This document shows, piece by piece, positions 33,672 to 45,486 of a stretch of 64,000 nucleotides of DNA. The position numbers and the translations under genes are program-made. This DNA comes from Caenorhabditis remanei (Eukaryota; Nematoda; Chromadorea; Rhabditida; Rhabditidae). Where the stretch lies: contig NC_071332.1 of assembly GCF_010183535.1 (NCBI RefSeq), positions 14,012,001 through 14,076,000 of the forward strand, in the 5' to 3' direction. Under the pieces are notes generated by a model that saw nothing but the letters and a program-made list of their open reading frames with translations, had not been told where the DNA came from and did not search any database. Position 1 is the stretch's first letter. Each line of letters starts with the position of its first letter.

Positions 33672-33970
33672 TGGAAATGACCCAATTCTCTCTGGACACA
33701 CTGTCCGTTTTGTATGCGGAGATCAGATCGAGTCTTGAAAAGGAGATCATATCGATCGAGTCAGCGATTTCCTTTCAAAAATGTGTATTCTGATCCGAGA
33801 AGACATTTCGATTTTCAGATAACGGTTCATTTTAGAACAGTCATAGATATCTGTAGAAAAGTCGTGTGAAGTGGCTTGCATAGTTAATGAAAGAATGTTC
33901 TAAGATAATTCTGTCTTCAGAACTTCATAGTTTCAAAATAATTTATCTTTTCCAGAACAAGAAAATTCAT

Positions 33971-35664
33971 TTAAAAAAACATTCCACAATCCATAACATC
34001 CTCAATGACACGTATTATATAATCTTTTGGCAAATTGGCGAGTTGCGGTATAATATGAAGTAGATGCAGGTCTTTTTGCATTCTTTGCTGTCTCTCAAGT
34101 ACATCAATGATTTGAATTAATTGAGCAAAGTGATCAGGTCCGTTCGGTCGATTTCGGAGGCAATGGGCAAATAGAGCTTCCGCATATTTCTCCCTCTCTA
34201 CGGATATTATTTCTTGAGCATGGGAAGAGAGATCGAGAACGGCTGGAATTGAAAAAGTGAAGAATATAAGATTTTGACAAGAACAACACTCACCTGGATT
34301 GCAAAGACAGATAGCTTTTAGCAAAAGGTACTCAACAGTTTGAATTTCACACCGGATAAGAGGAGCCACTGACATTGTTACAGCGTTGTAGTGACTTTCA
34401 CTAAAAATAGAAGTCATTGAGATTTCGAAATTCATTATCAAATTATCACTAACTCTCTGAAATGGCTTGATGTTCCATCCGGTTGCACTGGAATTTCAAA
34501 CTTTTTCGAAATAGATGCAAAGGAAACGTGTAGATTCATACAAGCCAGCGTCACGTGTCTTGTCAGAATCAGTTTATCTCTTGAGTCCAGTTTATGGAAG
34601 AACATGAATGTCTTTGCGTATTCCACTGTGGTCACCATGTTGTAGAAAAACCATTGTTTACTGAAAATTAAATAAAAATAAATTTAAACGTACACTGAAA
34701 ATTATACCGATCACTACTTTCATTGGGTTTTGGTGGCCCTTGAGGTTTAGGGGGTTTTGGTAGTTGTGGTAGGGGCCAGCCTTTCATTGGCTGAAATATT
34801 ATAACCAGGCGAATTAGAATCCATAATTTGTTCGGCTTACCACATATCGATCCGCATATGCTATTCTACTTTCTGTTTGCAATAAATACTCCAATCCATC
34901 GAGTTCCACCCAACTCGGATTATAAGAACATCTTCGAAACTTTTCTACTTTCGACTCCAAATAAACGAGCATGTCGATAGTTTTTTGAAGTTTATTCTCC
35001 AGTGAATTGACTATTTTTATCACTTGTTTCGCATTCTGACGATTCGGACTGTTGACTACTTCAATCACTTGACAGTCGTCGTCTTCATCTGGCTCTTCTT
35101 CCTTCACTTTGGTTCGTTTTACTAGCTTTTTGAAGTTAGAAGAAGATGCTTCCTTTTCATCAACTTCCATTGCCAACGGATTCATTCCCACTGCTATACA
35201 CTTTTGGTGCCGACAAGCACGGCATTTCAACGGAGTTTCTGAAAAGTTTCATTTGATTTTGAGATGGCTTTTTGAGAAAAAAACTAACTTCTCTTTGTCA
35301 AATCAAAACAATCTCCATTGGATTTACAGACAAACGCCTTTTCCGAGAGGCAAACTCTCCGGAAGAAGGTTTTGCACCCATTGCATGAAGCCACGTCATA
35401 ATGATATCCGTTGGCTGTATTCCCACAGATTAGACATTCAGAAGGTCGAGATGTGCGATTTTTAGTGGGTGATTCTTTGATGGATTCTTTCGGGAGTTCA
35501 CTTGAAGTGGATTCTTTTAATGTGGGATTTGTTTCTGTTTCAGATGATAGAATCTGAAATTAAGAAAATTATAATGATTTTTTAGTAACGGATGACAATT
35601 ATGACAAACTCACTTCTGGTAAAACCACGAATTCATAACTTGTTGAACAACCTGATTGAGTCAT
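33971..35664 (-). CDS. Nuclear hormone receptor 1, intact
   Basis: Exons 35664-35614, 35553-35289, 35238-34841, 34790-34708, 34660-34454, 34400-34294 and 34242-33971 give 460 aa. The zinc-finger domain starts at residue 57: CLICGNTANGYHYDVASCNG then CKTFFRR, second finger CKSNGDC...CRACRHQKCIAVGM. The P-box is CNGCK, common in the expanded nematode HNF4-like group. A charged hinge (VKEEEPDEDDDCQVIEV) leads to a ligand-binding domain with NMVTTVEYAKTFMFFHKLDS, RDKLILTRHVTLACMNLHVS and KYAEALFAHCLRNRPNGPDH. It ends RVIEDVMDCGMFF. A TTTTTCAG acceptor just before the start suggests trans-splicing or a 5' UTR intron. Confidence 0.88.
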
Positions 35665-37820
35665 GTAACTTGTCTGAAAAATTATAAGAATTTTATTATA
35701 GGAAAGACACAGTTCAAAAAACAAAACGAGCAGAGAACAAAATATTTTCTCAGTCTGAAAACAAGTGAGTAACAAGATGAGTTGGGTGGGAAAGTTGGTC
35801 TCGGCACTAAAAAAGGATGAATGAATCGAGAAATGTTGGAAATCAATACAAGTAGTCCTCTTCTTCATGCCTATCGGGTACATCTCCGGCGTCAATTGTC
35901 CCAAATCAGAAGAAACTGCGATACATTCGAAGATACAGATCAAGAATTTTGACCTGTGAAGACTGAGTAACAGATTGTACTAGTGTCTACAGTAAAATAG
36001 AGATTGGATCTCTTCTTCTGAATGCGAACGAAGGACATTGTGAGACAAAGTTCGAAAAGAAAAGGGATGGCGCCGAGATGTTTTGTTTTAGATAACTGTG
36101 ACGTCACAAGAGAAACACTTAATCAAATCTCGGTCAGTTTCCGAAAAACACTCGCTATCGGTGGCCATTCAAATATGATTACGAGGAGAAAAACTAATGA
36201 GTGATAAAAAAATAACCGTTCACACATGTGAGTTTGGTAAAAAATGGAAAAGTTCACACAGATCAGAATATATAGTTCACTGAATATGATATCTATAATT
36301 TCCAATCTTTCAGACAGGTGACTTTCAGACAAAATATAAGTTTTGATTTAGTACTATTGGATCAAAATTTCTTTAGTCGAACCAGGAACTATCATTAAAA
36401 ATGCGTGTAAAACGTTATCTCAAAACCGAAATCAGAAAAGAAAATGAGTTTTTTTCCGGTTTCATTTTCTTAACGGAACTTGATACGATACATAAATATA
36501 GCTACAATTAAATGCGTTATCAAAACTCAAATTCGTCAAAAAGAAAAAGTTCGAGTTATTGTATTTCAGAACCAGTCTTTGCGTTGACGGAGTCTGGCTT
36601 CTACTTATTTGAAATTGAATTTATTAGAAAATTGAGTTTCCATAGTTCTGAGAAAAACTGGACAGAAAATAATTTTTTGAGTAGTAGAATTATGAAAAAA
36701 GTTCAAAAAATTCAACATATTTAGAAGACATCTGACACGAACGCATTCGGAAATAGACACCAAAATAACAACGACCACTCCTCGAAATGAGGCAAAAAAA
36801 AGAGGAAGAGCGAGAAACTTTTTGCACCCATTTCCACGTGGGTGTCTGCGATCGAAAAGCGGAGAGACGAGAGAACAAGAAGAGAAGAAGAGACTGGGAA
36901 GAGATGGAGAGAAATATAAAACAGGTGTACTTACAAGGTTCGGAAAGAAGAAAAAGACAGTTAGAGATGGAGAAATATGTTGGAATAGGAGATTGTTTGC
37001 ATATGAAAAGGTCGGGCGGGTGGTAAAGGGAGAGACGTGGAAGTGTATCATGATGATGAACATAGATCATACGGAAGGCAAATGTTGCTACGTGGAGTTC
37101 TACTTTTGAGGGGTTTAGAGCTTCAGAAGATGCTGGAACTTTGGGAGTTTATGCCAATTGCAATAACGACTGATGGCCGAGACTGAGAGAAGACCTTCAA
37201 GAGACACCTGATATACATAGAAGGATTTTTGGTTGCCAAAATGTTGGCTTTTTAGTATGAATCGAATTGATTAAATTTTTGTAGCCAGGCCCAAAAAAAT
37301 CAATCTAAACGAGTTTTGAGACCTCGAAGTTTCAGAAAAGGTCTTCTCGTCGTCTCATGAGCACGGCGAAAAAAATTTTCACTGAAATGAAGTCAAAAAC
37401 CGCACAAAATGGAACGATTTTTGGCACTTTGAGACTGCATAACTAGTTTCAGACTGAGGCAATTCAATGATTACATTTGGGACGACATCTTTCATTCGAT
37501 CCTTACACGAGATAAGCAAATGTTTGGATATTGGATGCCCTCTTCATACCAACTCGAAGACATCCTTGATTTATCAAACAACATATTTTTCTCAATCATA
37601 ATCCAGTTTTCCCTTCTTCTTCCAGATGTCTGATGGAAGAATTTTTGATTTACCGGTTGGCGTGAGAACTGGCACAAAACAGAACTCAAGAGATCAACCT
37701 AACAATTCAGAAAACTCGTATTCTTTTGGTTTATTTTTGAAAACAAAGAGAAGAGAAGAGATCAATTCATGGGAGAACAGACTAGATACGCCTTCTGACT
37801 TGGTTTGTTGAGTGAGAGAA
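35665..37820. other. Long stretch without a supported gene; purine-rich tract and possible exon fragments
   Basis: Near 36785-36990 the plus strand is strongly A/G-rich (GAGGAAGAGCGAGAAAC-like), which keeps long frames open without any protein signal. At 37452-37628 a plus frame after a TTTCAG reads LRQFNDYIWDDIFHSILTRD, QMFGYWMPSSYQLEDILDLS and a hydrophobic end, and after a second TTCCAG at 37625 comes MSDGRIFDLPVGV. These could be exons of a gene cut by the adjacent Tc1-like element. I cannot identify it or connect it to the other side. Confidence 0.35.
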
Positions 37821-37822
37821 TA

Positions 37823-39349
37823 CAGTACCGGACAAAAAGATATCAAGTTTTGGTTTTTCGACCATAACTTGTTTCAAATTGGTCGGATTGACTTGAAACT
37901 TTGGGAAAACATTTATTGTAGAGTTATTGTTATATTTAGTTAACATTCTGGGTGAAAAATCATTTTTTACAAGTTTTTTGTAAAATTTTCGAAAATCGTG
38001 AAAAATCAAAAATTGGATATTTTTATTTTCATGACCGGTGTATCAAAAATAGAGCGTATATTTAGTGTTTATAATTGTTTTCTAATACAAACAGTCCTGA
38101 TGTTTATTTTTTGACCACTGGACCCCTACTTTTGACTTGTTACCCATAACTCCCGGGCTGTGAAAGATTGGTAGTACTAATATATGGAGTTGTACACTTC
38201 AAACATCTGTAAAACTTGTATTTGTGACATTTTTATCTTGATAGAACCCCTCAGCCAATTTTTAGAGACCTTCGATTGTCAAATACTGCATATCTGATAT
38301 CGATGTATGACCAGTTCCGGAGCGAAATTATACATTTATTCGGTATCTTTGGTTATTTGAACGTATGAAACCTGTTATTTGAACAATTGTAAATATTCTG
38401 AGCCTAGTTTCGGTACACAATTTTGTATTAATAATGTTGAATCACTCGCTGGAATGTTACTCTCACTGGGTTGAAAGTATCAAAACTATGTGTTTTTGTT
38501 TTTACTGAAAATTCATAGTGTATTGATGGCATATTTGATCATTCACGTCAGAAAAGAACCTAGATGAGTTTTAAAATGCTAGAAGTGTCCTCTCGCACAT
38601 TTTCTCAACTTTTCATGAGAGAGCCAGAAGATGCTGTCAAAATATGATCCCGACGAAGTTTCTTTTCAATGTAACAATACCTCAACAACTAATCATTTAT
38701 CAAATTTTGGTTCAGAATATCCAAAATTGTTCAAATAACAAGTTCCATACGTTCAAATAACCAAAGATACCGAATAAATGTATAATTTCGCTCCGGAACT
38801 GGTCATACATCGATATCAGATATGCAGTATTTGATAATCGGAGGTCTCTAAAAATTGGTTGAGGGGTTCTATCAAGATAAAAATGTCACACTCAGATTTT
38901 CCACATTTTTCTTAATAGTATGGCACACTTCTACATTGTTTTCTGCAAAAATACAAGTTTTACAGATGTTTGAAGTGTACAACTCCATATATTAGTACTA
39001 CCAATCTTTGACAGCCCGGGAGTTATGGGTAACAAGTCAAAAGTAGGGGTCCAGTGGTCAAAAAATAAACATCAGGATTGTTTGTATTAGAAAACAATTA
39101 TAAACACTAAATATACGCTCTATTTTTGATACACCGGTCATGGAAATAAAAATATCCAATTTTTGATTTTTCACGATTTTCGAAAATTTTACAAAAAACT
39201 TGTAAAAAATGATTTTTCACCCAGAATGTTAACTAAATATAACAATAACTCTACAATAAATGTTTTCCCAAAGTTTCAAGTCAATCCGACCAATTTGAAA
39301 CAAGTTATGGTCGAAAAACCAAAACTTGATATCTTTTTGTCCGGTACTG
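37823..39349. mobile_element. Tc1-like foldback element, 1527 bp, TA target duplication
   Basis: The ends CAGTACCGGACAAAAAGATA and inverted copy are flanked by TA (37821-37822 and 39350-39351); the end resembles that of Tc1 (CAGTGCTGGCCAAAAAG). Long inverted arms of about 550 bp (37823 to about 38390; about 38715 to 39349) are nearly identical, except that the right arm has an extra block of about 65 bp near 38890-38955. The spacer of about 320 bp has no transposase. The same 60-codon frame appears once on each strand in the arms; it is part of the repeat and not a gene. Confidence 0.82.
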
Positions 39350-39552
39350 TACATCAAGCACGCCATTCGAATCAGGTGGATTTATTCCGTTAAAAATGAA
39401 AGGATAGATTGAGAGAGTAGATAAGGAAGGTGTATGTTGTTTGATCGAAGAATAACGAAAAAGAAACAAAGCAGTGTAATAGATAATGGATAGAATTGAA
39501 GACCATCTCAGAGAACAAGTGGGTAGACAATATGACTAGGTAACGAGTAAAA

Positions 39553-40629
39553 TTATCTGAACACATAGATCTTTTTCAATCCAGTACATGGTCTGTGCAT
39601 TGTATTCAGAATAAAGAGATATGAGATGTCCATTCGAGTTTTGGCAATGATTTGATAAACGGAAAGTAGGTCGGTGAATCGAGATGGACCCAGCTGTTGG
39701 TAGGTGAGAAGGCAGTATTGGAGTAGGGCCGAGGAGTAGATCTTTTGGTAGGAGTTCAAAATTCCACGACCACTGTCTGAGAGATTTGGGAGAGCTGGAA
39801 ATATGTTGATGCATTCTACTGTCTGATCCATTGACTAACCTGGATTACAGAAGAATACCAAAGCCAACAGTAAAAATTCCTCCTTGGTCACTTTCAACTC
39901 ATTGATCCTTGCCGCCAGTCGACATCTGATTCCGTTGATAAAGTTGTCAGTGACACCCACGACTTCAGCTTTAATGACATCTGTTCCATCTGGGAATGAG
40001 ATGTATTCTTGATTTCTATTCTGTGCTCTCATCGAATCCGTGAAAATGGAAAAGTCGAAGAAGGTGAACTTCAGTAGAATAGCTCTGTCTGACTCGTTGA
40101 GCATATTGACATGAATGAATTTTTTGAGATAATCCAATGAAGTGATCCCAGTTATGAATACCCACTCGGCAAGATTCATTTGATAGTTTATAGGTCTCGG
40201 ATAGAATGTGAGTGGTCCTTGTATTCGGCAGAGTTCTGCGACAGTTGGATCGCCGGCAAATAGACAGTTGTTCAATTGGAAATCTCGGTGCGATTCTTGA
40301 TGAGATAGATTGAATATCAGTGCAGATAGAGAGTCGGTGTTGTTCATATCAAATAGATTTTCAGTCGGTGTATAGGTCATTCCTGCCTTAATGCATTTTT
40401 TGAATCTACAGTAACGACATTTTCTTGTACAGTTTCCGTTCCGCCTACAGTTTTCAATGTTTTTTACGAAGAGTACTCTACGGAAGAACATTTTGCAAGC
40501 ACCACAGCAGAGGGCCTGAAAAATAAATTTTGATTCCTGAATTCTCTCCTCCATGAAACTCACTCCATAACTGTATCCGGAAATGACCCGAACATTACAA
40601 ATAGAGCACATTGAATCTGTAGAATACAT
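39553..40629 (-). CDS. Nuclear hormone receptor 2 with shortened second zinc finger
   Basis: Exons 40629-40564, 40515-39840 and 39794-39553 join in frame to 327 aa. The first finger is CSICNVRVISGYSYGALCCG then ACKMFFRRV, one residue longer than usual between its Cys pairs. The second reads CRRNGNCTRKCRYCRFKKC: only three residues separate the Cys pairs where about nine are normal. The ligand-binding domain has YQMNLAEWVFITGITSLDYL, ESDRAILLKFTFFDFSIFTD and YCLLTYQQLGPSRF near the end. It is paralogous to receptor 3 at 41735. The start may lie further upstream because an acceptor-like TTCTACAG lies just after the ATG. Confidence 0.82.
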
Positions 40630-41734
40630 TTAATTCCAAATGAGCAGAAATCAGAATGACGGGAAAATAGAGGGGCTATCAAAACGGAATAGAATTATGC
40701 TTGGTTGGCATCCGGTCAAAAAATTGAATGAAAATACACAAAAAGACACAAGTATTAGTCTCTTGATTTCTGTTTGAGCCATTGTGTTTACAGAGATCAA
40801 GAGTAGAATAAAATTAGATTTTCGGTTTGGTGAACTATAGGATTAGGAAGGTGAAAAAGGAGTAGGGGTACAAGCTAAGTACGCAGAGTCTGGGTGAAAA
40901 ATTTTGATCTCTTTGGTTTCTCAAGAAAAGGCTTCATGACTTGGGGAAAAATAACCACGAGTAGATTGTTCTTTTGGAAACTATCTAGACGTAAATGAAT
41001 CTCAAAATAGAAATAAAGTTGACTTAAAAGAGACAGAGCCGGGAGTGAGACCTGATAGACGTCTTGAGTATGTCACATCAATCTAATCCTCCTTTCTTAG
41101 GCTGCACATTTTGTAAATTACACGGAAGGAGTTTTGGTCTTCATATTCAGAGGATAATCCTATGCGACTCCTACACAAATTTATTTCCGTGCACGAGAAA
41201 GCGTTGGATTTTGGAGATCCTGGCTTAAAGCCATTATCAAAAAATGAAAAATGATTTCTGATATTTCCAGACTCGCAATATGTTAACCCGAATTCAGAAA
41301 ATGTGCAAAATATTTTAAACAAAATTTTTTGAAATTTTTTTGAAAATTAAAATTTTCTAAATTTTTGTACTGAAACCCGGTTCGGCAAAAATATCAAATC
41401 GGCGCGGCCCGAAACCTCAAACATGGAAACATTCAGAAAACGTGTGAAATTAAAAAGAGAGACGACGACGACGAATCCAATAGAGTGTTTAGAGACTCAA
41501 TCAAGCTGAGAGCTCTAATCCAGTCTCTTGTCTAACTGGCTTCATCACTGCACTTTCTTCCTTTTATTCTCTCTTGTCATTGATGAGTCACTACACTCAT
41601 GGAAAAATGCATCATGATTGTATACAATCATGATGTACATGAAGAATCATACATGAAGAAAACTACATTCAATTCGTCTGAAATTTAATAATACACCTGC
41701 TATGAAGCTTTCTTTTGATATTTGTCCATTTATT
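40630..41734. other. Intergenic stretch between nuclear receptors 2 and 3, with a 26-bp palindrome
   Basis: About 1.1 kb holding the upstream region of receptor 2 and the 3' flank of receptor 3. At 41610-41635 CATCATGATTGTA is followed at once by its exact reverse complement. No gene is supported; the frame at 41083-41322 has no recognisable motif. Confidence 0.45.
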
Positions 41735-42825
41735 CTACGACCAAAATAACTTTTTCAGGCCAGCAGGAGGTCCGTTCAGTTGACAAATCACGAAATGATG
41801 GGATATGTCTTGACGAGTTTTTAAAACAACTTGAAATAGGGAGAGAAGATCAGCAAATCTGGATGGACCGGTTTTCTGATAAGTGAGTAAGCAGTATTGG
41901 AGAAGAGCTGATGTGTAAATCTTTTGATACGAAGTTAGAAGTATTTTGGCACTAGAAGATAAGTTTGGCAGGGCTGTAAATAAGTTAAAGTTTCATCATT
42001 TCTTATTTATAAACCTAAAAAACTCACCTGGATTACAAATTAAAATCACAGACAAAAGAGAAATTTATTCTTTTGTAATATTCAATTCGTTCACTCTTCC
42101 AGCTAATCGACATCGTATCTTGTTTTCGAAATGCTTCGTCACTCCTGGCGAATTGAGTTTGACTACTTCTGTTCCATCCGGAAAACAAATGAATTCTTTC
42201 TTCGAGTTAAAAGCTCTCAATGAGTCTGCCAACAGGGATAAATAGAAATAACAATATCTGAATATGACAGCTCGATCATCCACTTCCAAACTTTTGATAA
42301 AAGGTAATTTGTACATGTAATCAACCGAAACAATTCCAGAAATATAACCCCATTCCATTACATCCATTTGATAGTCTACCGGTCGTTTTTCCAGTTTCAG
42401 AGACCCTGCTTTTGCTAATTCGTATATAGTGGGATCACCGATTAAATGGTGACTGAATAACTTGTCTCTTCGATTAGAATCCAAACAAGAAAGATTAAAA
42501 ATTAGAGCAGATAACATGTCCTGGTTGTTTGCATTTAGAAGATTTTCAGTTGGAGTATACAACATTCCGTTTTGAATGCATCTTTGAAAACGGCAGTGTC
42601 GGCATTTGGAGGTGCAATTCTGGTTGTATTTACAGTAGGATTCGACTTTTTTTGTGAAGATAACACGATGGAAAAACATTTTACAGGCGCCGCAAGTGAG
42701 AACCTGAATATAGACATCGAACTGATATGGTGGAAATTCCTTCTCACCCCATAATTGAATCCTAAGTTTCCCGTACTTCTGCAAATGACACATTCCTGAA
42801 GAGCTAGTTCCGTTGGAAACATCAT
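41735..42825 (-). CDS. Nuclear hormone receptor 3, paralogue of 2, with an in-frame TAA
   Basis: Exons 42825-42748, 42703-42028 and 41973-41735 have the same phases as receptor 2 and an identical 676-nt middle exon. The fingers are CVICRSTGNLGFNYGVLTCG, ACKMFFHRV and the short CKYNQNCTSKCRHCRFQRC. The ligand-binding domain follows (YQMDVMEWGYISGIVSVDYM, YCLLTYQKTGPSRFADLLSL). At 42065-42067, where receptor 2 reads KEEFLLL, this gene reads KE-TAA-ISLL. The rest, including the last exon, is open. If the TAA is real the protein loses the end of helix region that carries the activation surface. Confidence 0.8.
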
Positions 42826-43140
42826 ATTGAATACACAATAGCTTCACAGAAAATAATTATTTGCTGGGCTTCGAACTCTGAGAGTGAGAGAACTTCAGGT
42901 TGCTCATTCAGTTGTCACAAATCAAAAAACCAAAAAATCAGAGTTTGGTCTGAATCATTTCTTAACGGAATTGATGTCTGCAATAAGTTTAGGGGAAGGA
43001 GATGTGTCGGCTTGAAAAGATTACACAAGTGCACCCCGCTGAAGAGAAAACGGCTTCTAGTTTCCAGAACTTCTGATCAAAGTACAAAGTATTAATTTCC
43101 ATTTATTTGTGATCCAGACAAATATGACAAAAGTTAGTTT
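42826..43140. other. Intergenic stretch
   Basis: Upstream of nuclear receptor 3 and downstream of STR receptor I. No feature seen. Confidence 0.4.
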
Positions 43141-44680
43141 TTAGAAAGTAACAACTCTTGACGTGATATTGAGAGACTTGGGATTTACTCTCATTACAGC
43201 TGAGTTTTGAGTTGAGGCTTCGGGTCTGAAGCACGCTGAAACAATATCTAGATTTCGAACACTCAATATGCAGCTCTTCTCACTTTTAATAGCTCTGCGG
43301 TATGGTTGAATAATAATCATACTTGGCAACGGGTCAATAACCGGAAACAAAGAGACTGCCACAGTGAAAACATGTCCGTACACTTCTTCAGTTGTGTTCA
43401 TGAAAGAGCAGATGAGAATCATTGTAGATGGTACATGAATTAAAATGACTGGAATCGCAGTTTGTATGACCAAAGAATTGAATAGTTGGGATTGAAGGGC
43501 TTTTGAAAGAGATGAAGAGTTTGTATTCGAATCGTTGAGTTTTTTAATTGCCGAGTACCCTTTGACCGCAAAAAATGTCATTGCAAAGAATGAGAATGTC
43601 TGAAATGAGTTTCATGGAAATTAACACATAAATGAGCAACTTACAATACAAGTCCCAATAAATGAAATTCCATTGACATGTTTCCAATGTATCTCTTGAA
43701 TTTCTACATTTGGAAGTGTCGCATACAAACTGAATCCATAATACAACATCTCGTTTTTATGAACATATCGGAGTGACTTTATTTCTGTGCTGAAAATGTT
43801 TCATTACATTTCTATTCCATTCCCAACAAACCAACCTTATCAGAGTGTCCATTAATTCATTTTCTTGTAGAAATATATGAGTCAACACAGCGTACATGAT
43901 ACCGGAAATAATGGGAATACTCAGCCAGATGTATAACATGAAACTCTTTCCGGAAACCAACTTCTTGTTTCTGGAATGTCTATTTTTCTTCTTGAATTTT
44001 TAGTAGTGTTTACCCGACAAGTGTGAAATACCGGAACATGAAATGGACAATGAAGCTAGCTAAAGCGATTCCGAATGACCCTCCCCAGGCAACTGAAAAT
44101 CATGAGATTAGAAACTATTTTCTTTTAAAAAGTCTGTATTTTTTACGAGTTTTTTTCGATCATCAGTAGTTCGATCACTGGTTTTCGTAACTATTCGATT
44201 CTTAGAATAAACTTACGCAAAAGTGGATAGACAATAGACAGAGGTAACCATGTTTTCGTAGAATCGGTTTCAGCAATCCAATATGTACTTTTTGTTATTA
44301 GCTCCTGTAAAACAAAGAAAATGGAAATAAAATTTTCAGACGATAAATTTAGTTATTTCTATTAAAATCTTGCTGATAAGATTTCTCTTGAACTGTTAAA
44401 CCGGAGTACGAAAACCTTCATCAAAATGCGGCAGAGTCATATCAATTATGAATTTTCTGGAAATTTCATCTCCCATACAATCACTTACCGGTCCAATCAA
44501 CAAGTCAATCATGGCATAGAATATCTCAAAAACCGACGTAAAAACCATAATGTGTTTGTATGAAAACATTGCTTTTGGAGACTTATTGACAATCAACCAG
44601 ATCAACAGAGCGTTTGTAAAGAACGCTATAATTGCTGACGTTTGCTGAACGAAACGTAGAAATGGAGCCCAAAATATCAT
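43141..44680 (-). CDS. STR-class chemoreceptor I (7TM GPCR), intact
   Basis: Exons 44680-44489, 44304-44217, 44092-44014, 43970-43836, 43789-43645, 43599-43284 and 43235-43141 join in frame to 349 aa. STR marks are IVNKSPKAMFSYKHIMVFTS and EIFYAMIDLLIGP after TM1, AWGGSFGIALASFIVHFMFR at TM3, GKSFMLYIWLSIPIISGIMY at TM4, SQLFNSLVIQTAIPVILIHV at TM6, and FPVIDPLPSMIIIQPYRRAI at TM7. It is divergently transcribed from its paralogue J at 45487, about 800 bp away. ATG 44680 was chosen because it aligns with the start of J and puts TM1 in the right place. Confidence 0.85.
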
Positions 44681-45486
44681 GTTGTGTTCGGTGGGCTCGA
44701 AAAAGAAAAAATGAATAGAATGAGATCTTTGATGGAACAGTTTTTGTGCTGAACGAAAATTGCATTCGTTCGATATCTCAACTACATTGTTTTTGACAAA
44801 AAGTAATGACAATAACAAGACTCTTCTTTGGAAATGATTAATCACTCAGGAAAATACAATACGTTTTTCAAAATCAGGGAAGACTTTAGAAAAATCTACT
44901 ATGAATGCAAAACTGTAAGAGGAATGATTCACGACGAAATTGATGAGATAACCAGAAAAGATACAGTTGTCCGTGTCTTTGTTTGATGTGTTTTTGATAT
45001 GAGAGAACTCTCAAATAATTGTGTATCTGAGTTTATCTAATTCGAAAAAATACTATAACTTGTTGGCTGGCCAGTCTGTCACGACAATTCCTGATATTGT
45101 CTCTGGAAAGATAACCGTTTTTCCTGATTATTTTTTTCCAATTCTAGATTCTTCTAGACTAGAAGAATATGATGAAAGTGGAGAGTGACGTATTGGTAGT
45201 TTCTGAAAATATCTTTAGTAATACCTTCTTGATAAATTCAATGAATGTTGACTAACGTTTTTTTTGTTTGAACTTTTGACTAATCCCTCAAAAAGTTAGG
45301 TCATGTTTAGAAGTCCAACCGAATGATGATTGGATATCCATCCATGTGACATCAAAACGTCTTACCTAGACAACCAACGATGTCGACAACACGAGAAATG
45401 TAACTAGAATCAGAATGACAGATTTCCATTTCCTTATCTTCTACTCACTCATTCATATCCTCACGTACTACCTACCAACTACGAAA
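44681..45486. promoter_or_regulatory. Shared upstream region of divergent STR receptors I and J
   Basis: About 800 bp between two divergent starts. No supported gene. I see no motif I would name; an E-box or neuronal factor site would need a motif search. Confidence 0.35.

Noticed and set aside
36605..37109. Overlapping frames of 79-152 codons on both strands
   Set aside because: A purine-rich tract keeps them open; composition is low complexity and there are no splice sites or motifs.
37782..39393. Two identical 60-75 codon frames (MIFHDFRKFYKKL...) on opposite strands
   Set aside because: They are the same stretch of the two inverted arms of the Tc1-like foldback; they have no protein signature.
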